64,000 nt of DNA. It comes from an uncultured Desulfuromonas sp. GTDB taxonomy: Bacteria; Desulfobacterota; Desulfuromonadia; Desulfuromonadales; Desulfuromonadaceae. Under the pieces are notes generated by a model, which did no database searches, had not been told where the DNA came from, and saw nothing but the letters and a program-made list of their open reading frames with translations. Each line of letters starts with the position of its first letter. Positions within the stretch are counted from its first letter, which is position 1. The DNA lies in NCBI RefSeq assembly GCF_963678835.1, contig NZ_OY787469.1, positions 1,736,001-1,800,000 on the forward strand, read 5' to 3'. Of the stretch, positions 1 through 7,553 are shown in pieces. Both the position numbers and the translations under genes were made by a program.

Positions 1-918
1 TTCTTTGAATATTTGTTTTTCCCGGCCTTCGAGTTTGATTTTGGGAGCCACGTAGCCCAGCGCACTGTGCAGTCGTTCGTCGTTGTAATAGCGGATGTAG
101 TCCGCAACTTGCTTTCTGGCTTCATCAAGCGACAGCGGAACCTTCGGGCGAATGCATTCCTGCTTAATGGTAGCGTGGAAACGTTCCAACTTGCCATTGC
201 TTTGTGGGTAGAAAGGCGATGTCCGCACATGCGTCATGCCTGCTACCCGGATAAACTCTTTGAAGTCCTTGGCGATGAATTGAGGGCCATTGTCGGAAAT
301 AATCCTCGGTGTGGCGGCGGGATACTTTTCCCGGGCCCGCTGCAAAATAATTTCCACATCTGCCTCAGTCATCGCCTCGCGCAACTCCCAGTGGACGATG
401 TAGCGGCTACAGCCGTCCAGCAGGCAGCACAGATAATAAAAGGTGCCTCGGATATTGATGTAGGAAATATCAATATGCCAATGTTCATGGGGCCTGAGCG
501 GCTGGACAAAACCGGTCCCTTTTTTTGATTGTTTGCCGTTCCAGCGCCTGAGTAGTCCGGCGGTACTTAGAACACGATAGACGCTGCTGGGGCTGACGGC
601 AACAATATCCTGATCGAGCATCATGAACGTCAGGCGGCGGTAGCCCTCCTGAGGCGTGTGCTGATAGAATTTGATGATCGCCTGCTTCTCCCACTTTTCC
701 AGCCAGAAATCGCGGGGGATCAGGGCGTTGTGCTCGTTGACTTTGCCATAGCGCTGCTGCCAGTAGTAGAATTTGCTGACAGCCAGGCCCAGCCAGCCGA
801 TGATACGCGTCACTGCAATGCCGGTGCGCTTTGTCCAGCGCTTGACGAAGTCAACCACGGCATCACGAATATCATGGGGGACCCAAGACGCTTTCAGAGT
901 TCCCCAAGTTCCTTTTTT
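1..918 (-). CDS. IS3-family transposase OrfB part of the OrfAB fusion (partial)
   Basis: Reading the minus strand in the -1 frame relative to orfA gives an uninterrupted reading frame to the left edge. It contains an rve-type integrase core: the first Asp in HWHIDISYI, the second in ISDNGPQF, and the Glu in SNGKLERFH. The spacing between second Asp and Glu is 35 residues, exactly the DD35E signature of IS3 transposases. The C-terminal stretch with YYNDERLHSALGY is also typical. No separate start codon with a ribosome binding site is obvious, so expression by frameshift from orfA is the likely route. The stop codon is beyond the window edge. Confidence 0.88.
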
Positions 919-1202
919 AACTGAACGTGTTCCTCCAGCAATTCCGAGAGAACCTCGTTCTTGGTTTGCAGCTTCGCTTCGAGCTGGGCAATGCGTTTCT
1001 CTTCAGCCTTTTTCTGGCGGGAGTTGTCTTTTTCAAAAGCGGCGGCACCATTCTCGAAAAACTCCTTCTGCCAGCGGTAAAAAACCGTGGGCTGAAGCTG
1101 ATATTCATCACACAGGTTTGAGACCGGTGTTTGATCAACAAGGTGGCGCTTGAGAATGGCAACTTTCTCTTGAGCCGTGTAATTTTTACGTTTTTTTCGC
1201 AT
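894..1202 (-). CDS. IS3-family transposase OrfA (helix-turn-helix protein)
   Basis: This 102-aa protein is the DNA-binding OrfA of an IS3-family element. The N-terminal half begins MRKKRKNYTAQEKVAILKRH and has the helix-turn-helix pattern that recognises the terminal inverted repeats, including 'VSNLCDEYQLQPTVFYRWQKEFF'-like spacing seen across this family. The C-terminal half (about residues 60-102) is a charged leucine-zipper coiled coil, which mediates multimerisation in the family. The frame ends just after an A6G run, where ribosomes can shift into orfB. Length is typical (about 90-110 aa). OrfA alone usually acts as a regulator, and the OrfAB fusion is the active transposase. Confidence 0.9.
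   Translation of the reverse strand: MRKKRKNYTAQEKVAILKRHLVDQTPVSNLCDEYQLQPTVFYRWQKEFFENGAAAFEKDNSRQKKAEEKRIAQLEAKLQTKNEVLSELLEEHVQLKKELGEL
912..918 (-). promoter_or_regulatory. Programmed -1 frameshift site of the IS3 element
   Basis: On the minus strand the orfA codons TTA AAA AAG contain the heptamer A AAA AAG in the zero frame, the classic -1 slippery site of IS3-family elements and dnaX. Slipping back one base leads straight into the open orfB frame, while the zero frame ends at TGA about 15 bases later. A downstream stimulatory structure was not worked out. Confidence 0.8.
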
Positions 1203-1369
1203 GGTGAATTTCTCCGTTCGAGTAGTCTAACTCAAACGAGGCAATTCTCCAATTCACGCTGAACCAAGACACTTGTTATAGGAAACGAACGTTGCACTAT
1301 TGGAACACCGAAGGGGTATCCCACCATCTGCTAATTCTGATGGTAGACCCCTTTAGGAAAAAAAACACT

Positions 1370-1978
1370 ATGGTAAAAAAGAGATTTTTTAGAGAGCCAA
1401 TTCCAGAAATTTTTGACGCAGCACGCTACCTTGATGCTGCCGTTTCAGCACATTTAAATGGCCAACCGGATATTGCTGATAAACTGTTTGAACTGGCAAA
1501 TGATAGAAAAGTTTGGGAATGGACCGATTCGGTTTGGGGCAAAAACAGTCCGTACGTAATCGTAAACAAGCAACCTCGTTTGCACACCGCTCCTAAGGTA
1601 GAAGCTAGGATGCCCACTACCGAACAAAAAAATGAATTACACAAAAGAGACGGTTACCATTGCCGGTTTTGTGGAATCCCTGTCATTCGAGCAGAAATCA
1701 GGAAAATAATTCATAAGGCATATCCCAACTCAGTGCCATGGGGCAGAACAAATGCTTCCCAACATGCTGCCTTTCAATGCATGTGGCTACAATATGATCA
1801 CGTTGTTCCTCATTCAAATGGTGGCACAAACGATCTTGATAACCTCGTTATCACCTGTGCTGCATGTAATTTTGGGAAAATGGAGTATGCCTTGGAAGAG
1901 TTGGGCTTACTGGACCCAAGAGAGTTTGCTCCAATTCAATCCCAATGGGATGGACTGGAGCGTATAAGTCAAACTTAA
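1370..1978 (+). CDS. HNH endonuclease family protein
   Basis: The 202-aa product has an HNH nuclease fold in its second half. A zinc-binding CRFCG pair is followed by QYDHVVPHSNGGTNDLDNL and ITCAACNFGKM, which supplies the catalytic D-H, the Asn of the motif and the second CxxC. The N-terminal 80 residues are not recognised. The ATG at 1370 is preferred over an upstream in-frame TTG because a TAGGAAA ribosome binding site precedes it. HNH proteins of this size occur as restriction, homing or defence nucleases; which applies here cannot be decided. The gene lies between an IS3 element and a RAYT unit, in DNA richer in A+T than the core region. Confidence 0.8.
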   Translation: MVKKRFFREPIPEIFDAARYLDAAVSAHLNGQPDIADKLFELANDRKVWEWTDSVWGKNSPYVIVNKQPRLHTAPKVEARMPTTEQKNELHKRDGYHCRFCGIPVIRAEIRKIIHKAYPNSVPWGRTNASQHAAFQCMWLQYDHVVPHSNGGTNDLDNLVITCAACNFGKMEYALEELGLLDPREFAPIQSQWDGLERISQT

Positions 1979-2057
1979 TAAACGAACCAACCGGTCGGAA
2001 ATACGTCTGCGCAAAATCTAATGCGTATAGAAGGGGTCACCCATTAAAGAAACTAAA

Positions 2058-2078
2058 GGGGTCAAATCTACGTTTGAC
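2058..2078 (+). repeat. Solo copy of the RAYT-associated terminal repeat
   Basis: GGGGTCAAATCTACGTTTGAC is nearly identical to the inverted repeat at 2698-2718 that bounds the intact RAYT unit (GGGGTCAAGTCTACGGTTGAC). It stands alone, with no transposase reading frame directly behind it, so it is probably a left-over terminus or a REP-like copy. Confidence 0.6.
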
Positions 2079-2267
2079 TTAATTGTCTCAGAGAGGAGCC
2101 GGTGGCATAAATACTCAGGATATACTTTCGAAATGACCAAGATAAGTTCTGTCTAGATGCCCTGAAAGAACATAAAGTAAAAAAAATACGAGCACCACTG
2201 ACAAGGCGCTGTATCCGACCCAAAAACGCTGTGCGGATTTCATCGTGTGGAGGTGGCGTAAAAGAAC

Positions 2268-2717
2268 ATGAATTTTGAACTTGTGAAGATACCAAGCATC
2301 ATTCCCGATTTGCTGAAATTATGTCCGGGCATAGACCCTCGCTGGCAAGATCATCTTGAATGTTGGGCGGATGATGAGTGCAGTGAATATAATGACATTT
2401 TTGTTATTGTCGACTTTGTTGTCGATTCATTTACAGAAGATCATTCTCTCTTCTTCACGGATCTATTCAATAAGATCGAAGATGTCATTGCTGCGGGACA
2501 CCCCAAGCAGAAAGAGTTGGCGATAATGGGTTTCCTTGAAACGTTACAAACGGTTGCTTCAAATGAAGCTTATGGGTATAAGCCTTTTGAGCGTTGGCTT
2601 GGCCCGTTATCTCTTCAGGAATGGCACAATATTGAAAAGCTCTGGCAAAGCAAAACACGTTTAAGCGATGTAATACGAACCGTGAAAGTAAATCAAAGGG
2701 GTCAAGTCTACGGTTGA
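2268..2717 (+). CDS. Hypothetical acidic protein with 3' end formed by a RAYT repeat
   Basis: The 149-aa product is acidic and probably helical, with no signal peptide or membrane segment. A conserved-looking core includes EAYGYKPFERWLGPLS followed by LQEWHNIEKLW. I do not recognise a function; the size, acidity and position after an HNH nuclease would fit an immunity or regulatory protein, but this is only an inference. A GGAGGTGG ribosome binding site lies about 12 bases before the ATG. The last nine or so codons and the TGA stop lie within the left inverted repeat of the RAYT unit (2698-2718), so the native C-terminus appears to have been replaced by the insertion. Confidence 0.6.
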   Translation: MNFELVKIPSIIPDLLKLCPGIDPRWQDHLECWADDECSEYNDIFVIVDFVVDSFTEDHSLFFTDLFNKIEDVIAAGHPKQKELAIMGFLETLQTVASNEAYGYKPFERWLGPLSLQEWHNIEKLWQSKTRLSDVIRTVKVNQRGQVYG

Positions 2718-3732
2718 CGTTTTTGGCTTGTGAGGTAGTCTAAATTCATGTCGAGACCACTACGTATAGAATATCCGGGGGCCTGGTATCACGTTATGAA
2801 CCGTGGTCGAAGGCATTGTGATGTTTTTGAAGGGGAGGAGGACTTTCATCTCTTTATCGATATTTTGAAAAACACATCAAAGATGTGGAACCTGAAAGTC
2901 TCGGCCTACTGCCTGATGTCAAACCATTATCATCTTTTGGTTCAAACACCGGACGGCAACCTGTCACGCTGCATGCGTCATCTCAACGGGGTTTATACTC
3001 AGCGCTTCAATCGACGACACGACTATGACGGCCAACTTTTCCGTGGCCGCTATAAAGCAATCCTGGTCGAAGAGGATCATTACCTGCTGGAGTTGCTGCG
3101 CTATATCCACTGTAATCCAACAAAGGCTGGACTTGTCAAAGGTATCGACGCTTATCGTTGGTCCAGCCATCATGGATATGCTGCTGATCTGAAGAGCTGG
3201 GATTGGCTGCATCGTGAGCCTTTGCTCAAGATGTTTTCCGATGTCAGGTGTAAGGCATTTGCTGAATATCGCGATTTTGTTTGCCAGGAAGAATCTCAGG
3301 AAATTCAGCATTTCTTTTCCCTGAAAAATCTTCCTTCTATCCTTGGCTCTGAGCATTTTATCAACACGATCAAAGAGACGTTCGGTTTCCTGCATAAAAG
3401 TCTGGAGCTTTCAAATCGTGAAGTTTTATCTGTTGACGGACAGGCGGTGATTCAAGCCGTCTGCACTGTTTGCAATATTGACGAAGAGCAACTGTTCGCG
3501 GTTCGGCGTGGTGTTGTCAATGTCCCAAAAGACTTGGCAATGTACGTATTAAGAGTGCATAGTCAAAAAACGCTGAAAGAGATAGGTAGCGTCCTTGAGT
3601 GCAACCGCTACAGCACGGTTTGCACGGCTATTTCAAGATTTGAGTCTATGATGGAGGGGGATGGTGCTGTCCGGGAAGTGTATGAGCGGGTGTGTCGGGA
3701 GATGAGAATTGGTTAACTGTAGACTTGCCCCC
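2698..3732 (+). mobile_element. Intact RAYT unit bounded by inverted repeats
   Basis: A 21-base sequence GGGGTCAAGTCTACGGTTGAC at 2698-2718 is repeated in inverted orientation at 3712-3732, with three mismatches, immediately after the transposase stop codon. The transposase gene lies between. RAYT genes are typically flanked by inverted REP-type sequences on which they act, and this arrangement fits. Partial copies of the same 5' flank occur near 8266, 12305, 14005 and 24190. The right repeat runs into a tract of 12 C residues (3728-3739). Confidence 0.75.
2748..3716 (+). CDS. REP-associated tyrosine transposase (RAYT, Y1/HUH family)
   Basis: The 322-aa protein begins MSRPLRIEYPGAWYHVMNRG, the usual start of this family. 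The HUH metal-binding motif is HYH in MSNHYHLLVQT (about residue 65), and the probable catalytic tyrosine lies in ELLRYIHCNP (about residue 125). The C-terminal 100 residues contain a DnaA-like helix-turn-helix (SQKTLKEIGSVL) as in the longer RAYT subgroup. HUH enzymes nick single-stranded DNA and form a 5'-phosphotyrosine link; RAYTs are thought to spread REP sequences. All motifs are intact, so this copy is the candidate source of activity for the decayed copies in the window. Confidence 0.92.
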   Translation: MSRPLRIEYPGAWYHVMNRGRRHCDVFEGEEDFHLFIDILKNTSKMWNLKVSAYCLMSNHYHLLVQTPDGNLSRCMRHLNGVYTQRFNRRHDYDGQLFRGRYKAILVEEDHYLLELLRYIHCNPTKAGLVKGIDAYRWSSHHGYAADLKSWDWLHREPLLKMFSDVRCKAFAEYRDFVCQEESQEIQHFFSLKNLPSILGSEHFINTIKETFGFLHKSLELSNREVLSVDGQAVIQAVCTVCNIDEEQLFAVRRGVVNVPKDLAMYVLRVHSQKTLKEIGSVLECNRYSTVCTAISRFESMMEGDGAVREVYERVCREMRIG

Positions 3733-3763
3733 CCCCCCCTATTCTCCTCTTTTTCAACGATCA

Positions 3764-3848
3764 GATGGTGCTTTCTTCGTTGAGGATCGTCTCCAGTACC
3801 TCCATTTTACGTCCACTTCCGGTTAGATAAAAAAACACATGCACGGGC
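3764..3848 (-). pseudogene. Duplicated 3' tail of the B12-binding radical SAM gene
   Basis: Positions 3773-3845 align without gaps to 24912-24984, the last codons of the radical SAM gene at 24900-26621, with about 65 of 73 bases identical. The minus-strand frame reads VHVFFYLTGSGRKMEVLETI and ends at a proper stop. Most differences are synonymous, so the fragment diverged while still coding and probably derives from a homologue rather than a recent copy. Both tails sit on the right side of a RAYT gene. The rest of the gene is absent. Confidence 0.75.
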
Positions 3849-4363
3849 GAGGGTGACCACACAAGTTTAGACCCCGCAGGACCGCCATGATGATTGACAT
3901 CAATTACTTCCCGGCCCAGAAATCGTTGAATTTTTAAGAAATGCCTTCCGTCGCTTAATCCTACGTGATATCCGACTTTCGAGCTTTATTCTTGACTTTA
4001 CGCATTTCCATGTGATTTCTTGGTAGCCATGTTAGGGATGTCTTATTTATATATCGTGGTTAGCAGGTGTTTATATTTTTAGTGAACAAACTGATAAACT
4101 TGTTTCTACCGACTGCGTTGGCGTGAATCGCGGCGTTGTTTTCGTTCAGCCCCTTGCTGCCTTACGCCGGGACAAGACACTGGATCAGACAGCCGAAACC
4201 GCGTAACCAGACTATGCTCGCTTGCGTTGCCCACGGCGCGGTTCAGCGTCGCGATTAAAGTGTTTATTTTGTCCGTAAGCCCGGTGTCTTTTTGAAAAGA
4301 CAAACGGATGGCGTATTGCGGTCCTGATTGATTAACGTTGCCAAACCATAGGAGGTATTACAA
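3849..4363 (+). other. Intergenic stretch without a recognisable gene
   Basis: No reading frame with convincing coding character is visible. A sequence resembling a decayed inverted RAYT terminus (CAAGTTTAGACCCC) occurs near 3862-3875. The segment 4030-4100 is very A+T rich and may hold the promoter of the downstream gene, but no clear -35/-10 pair was identified. Confidence 0.4.
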
Positions 4364-5725
4364 ATGATTGTTAGGTTCGTCAAACTCTCTGGTGGAGATC
4401 TTGCCTATCTGGAAAAAAAATGGAGTTTAGCAAATATTTTCGATGTCACAGCCTATGAACTTGCGCTTGAAGGATTGAAAACGAGTCAAAGTGATCCTTT
4501 ACCGATGGAAGAGCCCAAAGGGGTCGCATATGATCAATCTCATTTGGATCATGTGAGCGCAAAAGCGGACTTGGTCATGCCCTATATCGAGGGTGAGAGC
4601 CTAGTGAGTGACAGCTTTAAAGTGTTGACGGAACATGCCGCAAGTTTCAGCAAGGGAACGGTCTTGTTGCACCGTATCACAACCCATGCCGAGTATATCT
4701 TTTTTATGCCCTGTATGAGGCTTGTGGATGGAACGATCTATATCATCAAGCCCCAAGATGAAAATGAGATGGACCTGATATCGACCATGGGCGCAGTTGT
4801 GTTGGAGAGGGACACACAGGGGCCGGAGAACAGCGATGGCATTTGTCCGCCGCCAGCATCCAACGAGGCCTTTACAATAGGGGCGATTGCCTCGACAATT
4901 GCTTTGGGTATTATTAGCGGAGCGGCTTCACAGATCGGTTCCAAGGCCGTGTCATGGGCTTTTAAAGAGCTTGGTATTGATGACATTATGCAGACGAGTG
5001 AGCTCAGTTATGATCAACTCGTGGATGCGCTTAAGCTGCAATCGCGTAAAGATTTTCGCCAGACGATCAGTGCAAAGATGAAAAGTTTCAGTCGACTGAT
5101 TGATGATTATAATCATCATTTTGATTTGGCAACATTAGATGATTTGTATCGTGAAATTCGAGATATCGTGAGTTATTTAGAAGAGGATTATGCCGAAGTT
5201 GATCGCGTCGAGTTTTTAGCATTCGCTCAAACCCAATATTTAGCGATCATGCAGGAACGTGCTGAACAGTGGCGTGATTCTGATCCGGACAAGCTCAAAG
5301 ATGAATATGGCGCAATTGTAAATAGGGCCCAAAAAGAAGCGGATGTGTTGAAGAAGATCAAGCAGACTGCGACGGATAATCGACTTAAACACATAACCGG
5401 TCTTCATTATCGCCCGGATGTGACGAGTATCATAGATTATAATGTCGCCTATTTCGAGGATATCGAAAAGGCCGATGAAACGATGTGGCTAAGGTATCAG
5501 GTTACGTGCGCCAAACGATCATATGTGGGGCACTACTGCCAATGCGATGAGTATGAGATCACGGATAAAGGAGAGGCCTCTATCGAAACGCTTCAAGGGC
5601 GTATGAACCGTCATAAGAATAAAATTAAAAACAAGATCAAAGACACCTTAAAAAATGTGAATGATTGTATTCACAATTTTGAAAAAATCGCTGCAATGAC
5701 GGTACCGCCTGATCCACCCAAATAG
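4364..5725 (+). CDS. Orphan 453-aa protein with a central glycine-rich hydrophobic helix
   Basis: I do not recognise this protein. It has no signal peptide. Residues 1-160 form a mixed domain. Residues about 168-200 (around AIASTIALGIISGAASQIG) are a small-residue-rich amphiphilic to hydrophobic stretch, and residues 205-450 are highly charged and predicted helical, ending in a lysine-rich coiled-coil-like tail. This layout, a hairpin-like Gly/Ala helix ahead of a long helical bundle, resembles alpha-helical pore-forming proteins and the helical domain of insecticidal toxins, but no diagnostic motif was found. A strong ribosome binding site (AGGAGG, 4350-4355) and a good terminator make it a single-gene transcription unit. 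Its A+T content and mobile surroundings suggest horizontal transfer. Confidence 0.7.
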   Translation: MIVRFVKLSGGDLAYLEKKWSLANIFDVTAYELALEGLKTSQSDPLPMEEPKGVAYDQSHLDHVSAKADLVMPYIEGESLVSDSFKVLTEHAASFSKGTVLLHRITTHAEYIFFMPCMRLVDGTIYIIKPQDENEMDLISTMGAVVLERDTQGPENSDGICPPPASNEAFTIGAIASTIALGIISGAASQIGSKAVSWAFKELGIDDIMQTSELSYDQLVDALKLQSRKDFRQTISAKMKSFSRLIDDYNHHFDLATLDDLYREIRDIVSYLEEDYAEVDRVEFLAFAQTQYLAIMQERAEQWRDSDPDKLKDEYGAIVNRAQKEADVLKKIKQTATDNRLKHITGLHYRPDVTSIIDYNVAYFEDIEKADETMWLRYQVTCAKRSYVGHYCQCDEYEITDKGEASIETLQGRMNRHKNKIKNKIKDTLKNVNDCIHNFEKIAAMTVPPDPPK

Positions 5726-5755
5726 GTTCTGTTTAAAGAAAGTGTTTTTCTAAAT

Positions 5756-5790
5756 GAGGAGGCTTGTTTCGCAAGTCTCCTCTGTTTTTG
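5756..5790 (+). terminator. Rho-independent terminator of the 453-aa gene
   Basis: GAGGAG-G-CTTG pairs with CAAG-T-CTCCTC around a TTTCG loop, giving an 11-bp stem with one G-U pair, followed by TGTTTTT. It lies 30 bases after the stop codon at 5725. Confidence 0.85.
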
Positions 5791-5934
5791 ATCAATGGGT
5801 GACCCTACTAGAAGGTCTTCTACGCTCGCTGCAAATTGCGGCATCAGGTTTCGCTATGGGAATCAGAACAACGACCAATGCATTTACTCAAAAATAAAGA
5901 TCTATAAAAAATGAGCAGTGCGAAGGGGGAAAGC

Positions 5935-6144
5935 CTGCTGTTGACTAATCTCTGATGCGGGGTTAGCCATTTATACTCTCAGAGCACATAGCCAAAAAAC
6001 GCTTGCTGAAATTGGCAATGTGATCGGGTGCGAGGATTATAGCACTGTTAGTTCTGCCATTGAGCGCATGAAAAAATCGTTGGATAATGAACTGAAGATG
6101 GAAAAATTGTATAAGAAGATTTGTTTAGAACTTAAGGTTAGCTA
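5935..6144 (+). pseudogene. Internally deleted RAYT remnant (5' flank joined to C-terminus)
   Basis: The 5' part (GTTGACTAATCTCTGATGCGG) matches the leader of the RAYT copy at 12356. It then jumps directly to the DnaA-like C-terminal domain: HSQKTLAEIGNVI is readable, ending KKICLELKVS and a stop. The N-terminal HUH domain is deleted. The C-terminal codons are nearly identical to those at 12890-13046, so both come from the same RAYT subtype, which differs from the intact copy at 2748. Flanking segments 5791-5934 and 6145-6366 show no gene. Confidence 0.75.
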
Positions 6145-6366
6145 AGGGAAGGTTTGTCCCCCTTTACTTCTCCGAATTCGTAACGCCCGGGGGCGAGTAA
6201 AACCGTCGATCCTGTCAAAAAGTCGAGCGGTGTTCTTTTTCATCGTCTTCACCGAAACACTGCTGCCGGTCCTGCGTAACGGAATGTTGTCCTCGCTACG
6301 GAAAAATTTTTACGAGAGAAACAATATCCGCAGTATTCATTTCTATTTCCCCAAATTCTTTTGAAA

Positions 6367-6657
6367 TCAGAACTGTACTATCCGTTGTACTTTTGGTTCG
6401 TTGACCTTTGATTTTTCACCAGAAGAAAAAGACACCTCATATTCATCATCAGTTTCTCGCTGCGCTATCTTAAGAGCCTGAATTGTAATGGCCGAGCCGT
6501 ACTTTGTGTTGAAAACGCAGAGTCCACTGTCCAGTGTTGCCAATTGGCCCGAAATGATGTCGCCGTTTTTTAGGTGGATAGTATCCGCGCATGTGTTGGG
6601 TGCCAAGATTGTGATGATAGATGCGAATATAAGTAAAAATACCGTGAACAATTTCAT
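6367..6657 (-). CDS. Small secreted protein with an LSm-like fold pattern
   Basis: The 96-aa product has a clear Sec signal peptide (MKLFTVFLLIFASIITILAP, cleavage near NTCA-DT). The mature part begins TIHLKNGDIISGQLATLDSG, a pattern shared with the N-terminal domain of DUF481-type outer membrane proteins and other periplasmic proteins in which a 'LKNGD..G' strand opens an SH3/LSm-like barrel. The DUF481 beta-barrel itself is absent. Ribosome binding site AAAGAGA precedes the start. The gene is divergent from the 204-aa gene at 6878, with a perfect 9-bp-arm palindrome in between. Role unknown. Confidence 0.7.
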   Translation of the reverse strand: MKLFTVFLLIFASIITILAPNTCADTIHLKNGDIISGQLATLDSGLCVFNTKYGSAITIQALKIAQRETDDEYEVSFSSGEKSKVNEPKVQRIVQF

Positions 6658-6748
6658 TCGATTCTCTTTTTATATTAGGACGTGAGTGTTCCGGGGAGGA
6701 TGTGGGGCATGGCAATGCGCTGATCTAGTAAAAGCTTCAGGGGGTGAC

Positions 6749-6768
6749 AATTGTAAGCTCTTACAATT
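6749..6768. promoter_or_regulatory. Perfect inverted repeat between divergent genes
   Basis: AATTGTAAG and CTTACAATT are perfect 9-base arms separated by CT. The site is centred about 100 bases from each of the two divergent starts (6657 and 6878), a position suited to a shared operator for a dimeric regulator. The right side has no T run, so it is unlikely to be a terminator. Confidence 0.5.
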
Positions 6769-6877
6769 AAGATTTGTGAACTTTGTGCCGATACAATACC
6801 CATCGTTAGCTCAGGGAAGGGCAAACTCTCAACGGAATGGATTCCATTTCTCAATAAAATAGGGAGGAGGAAGAGAC

Positions 6878-7492
6878 ATGAATGTTGCAGGAGCGCAATC
6901 AGTACAAACTGCCTACGATATGTATGATCGACAAAGCCCCAAAGCTGCAACTCAAGAACCCGTTGGGAACACTTTTCAAACCGATCGCGTAAATATCTCA
7001 GATGAAGGAAGAGCTGCTGCTCAAGGCTTCAATATAAGATTTAGCACAGACGCTGAGGCAGGTGTAAAAAGTATTTTGGCGCAGGGAGGTTACGCAAGGA
7101 TTGTCGATGTCGGCAATGGCAAAGCGGTCCAGCTTCTCGATGCCGAAGGAAATCAGCTCCCCATTGAGGACTACGCAGCCTTTTCTGCAGAGTACTCGAG
7201 CTTGCTACCACAAGCTTCTTTTTATTTTGAAAATGGAAAGATTGATCAGAGACGAGCTTCCGACTTCTCTTCGCTATCTCAAGAAGAACACCATAGCTAT
7301 ATGGAGTATTTATCAACATTGGGTAGAGAAATTAGCGAGGAACATAACAGCAGAGGAATAATTAGCCATTCGGAATACAACAAGATGACAGATGAAATGA
7401 AAGATAATATATATCAAGCAGTTTTTGACAGGCTATCCAGTGATCCACGTGCTAAGGAACTTATGGAGTTATTTAATAAAAATATTTATTGA
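6878..7492 (+). CDS. Hypothetical 204-aa protein with a DRVNISDEGRAAA motif
   Basis: The protein has no signal peptide or membrane segment. The N-terminal 40 residues are low in complexity and end in DRVNISDEGRAAAQG, a short motif seen near the N-terminus of many small proteobacterial proteins of unknown role, including proteins encoded near motility genes. The rest is acidic and probably helical, ending MELFNKNIY. A very strong ribosome binding site (GGGAGGAGGAAGAG) precedes the ATG. No function can be assigned. It is divergent from the secreted protein at 6367 and followed by a large tandem array. Confidence 0.65.
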   Translation: MNVAGAQSVQTAYDMYDRQSPKAATQEPVGNTFQTDRVNISDEGRAAAQGFNIRFSTDAEAGVKSILAQGGYARIVDVGNGKAVQLLDAEGNQLPIEDYAAFSAEYSSLLPQASFYFENGKIDQRRASDFSSLSQEEHHSYMEYLSTLGREISEEHNSRGIISHSEYNKMTDEMKDNIYQAVFDRLSSDPRAKELMELFNKNIY

Positions 7493-7553
7493 TTTTTTGT
7501 ATGTCGTGGAAAGTCTGACCACAGGGTAGAGTAGAGAGCAGGTCTTAGGCTTT

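Larger units (their letters stand above)
1..1273 (-). mobile_element. IS3-family insertion sequence, cut by the left window edge
   Basis: The element carries the two-frame arrangement of IS3-family elements: orfA, then orfB in the -1 frame with a DDE catalytic core. The orfA-side terminus probably lies near 1273, where the minus strand reads TGTCTTGGTTCAGCGTG about 70 bases before the orfA start. The other end is outside the window, so the inverted repeats could not be matched and the exact boundary is uncertain. Both reading frames look intact, so the element may be active. Confidence 0.85.

Noticed and set aside
4106..4303. 65-codon minus-strand ORF
   Set aside because: No ribosome binding site, no recognisable motif and basic low-complexity composition.
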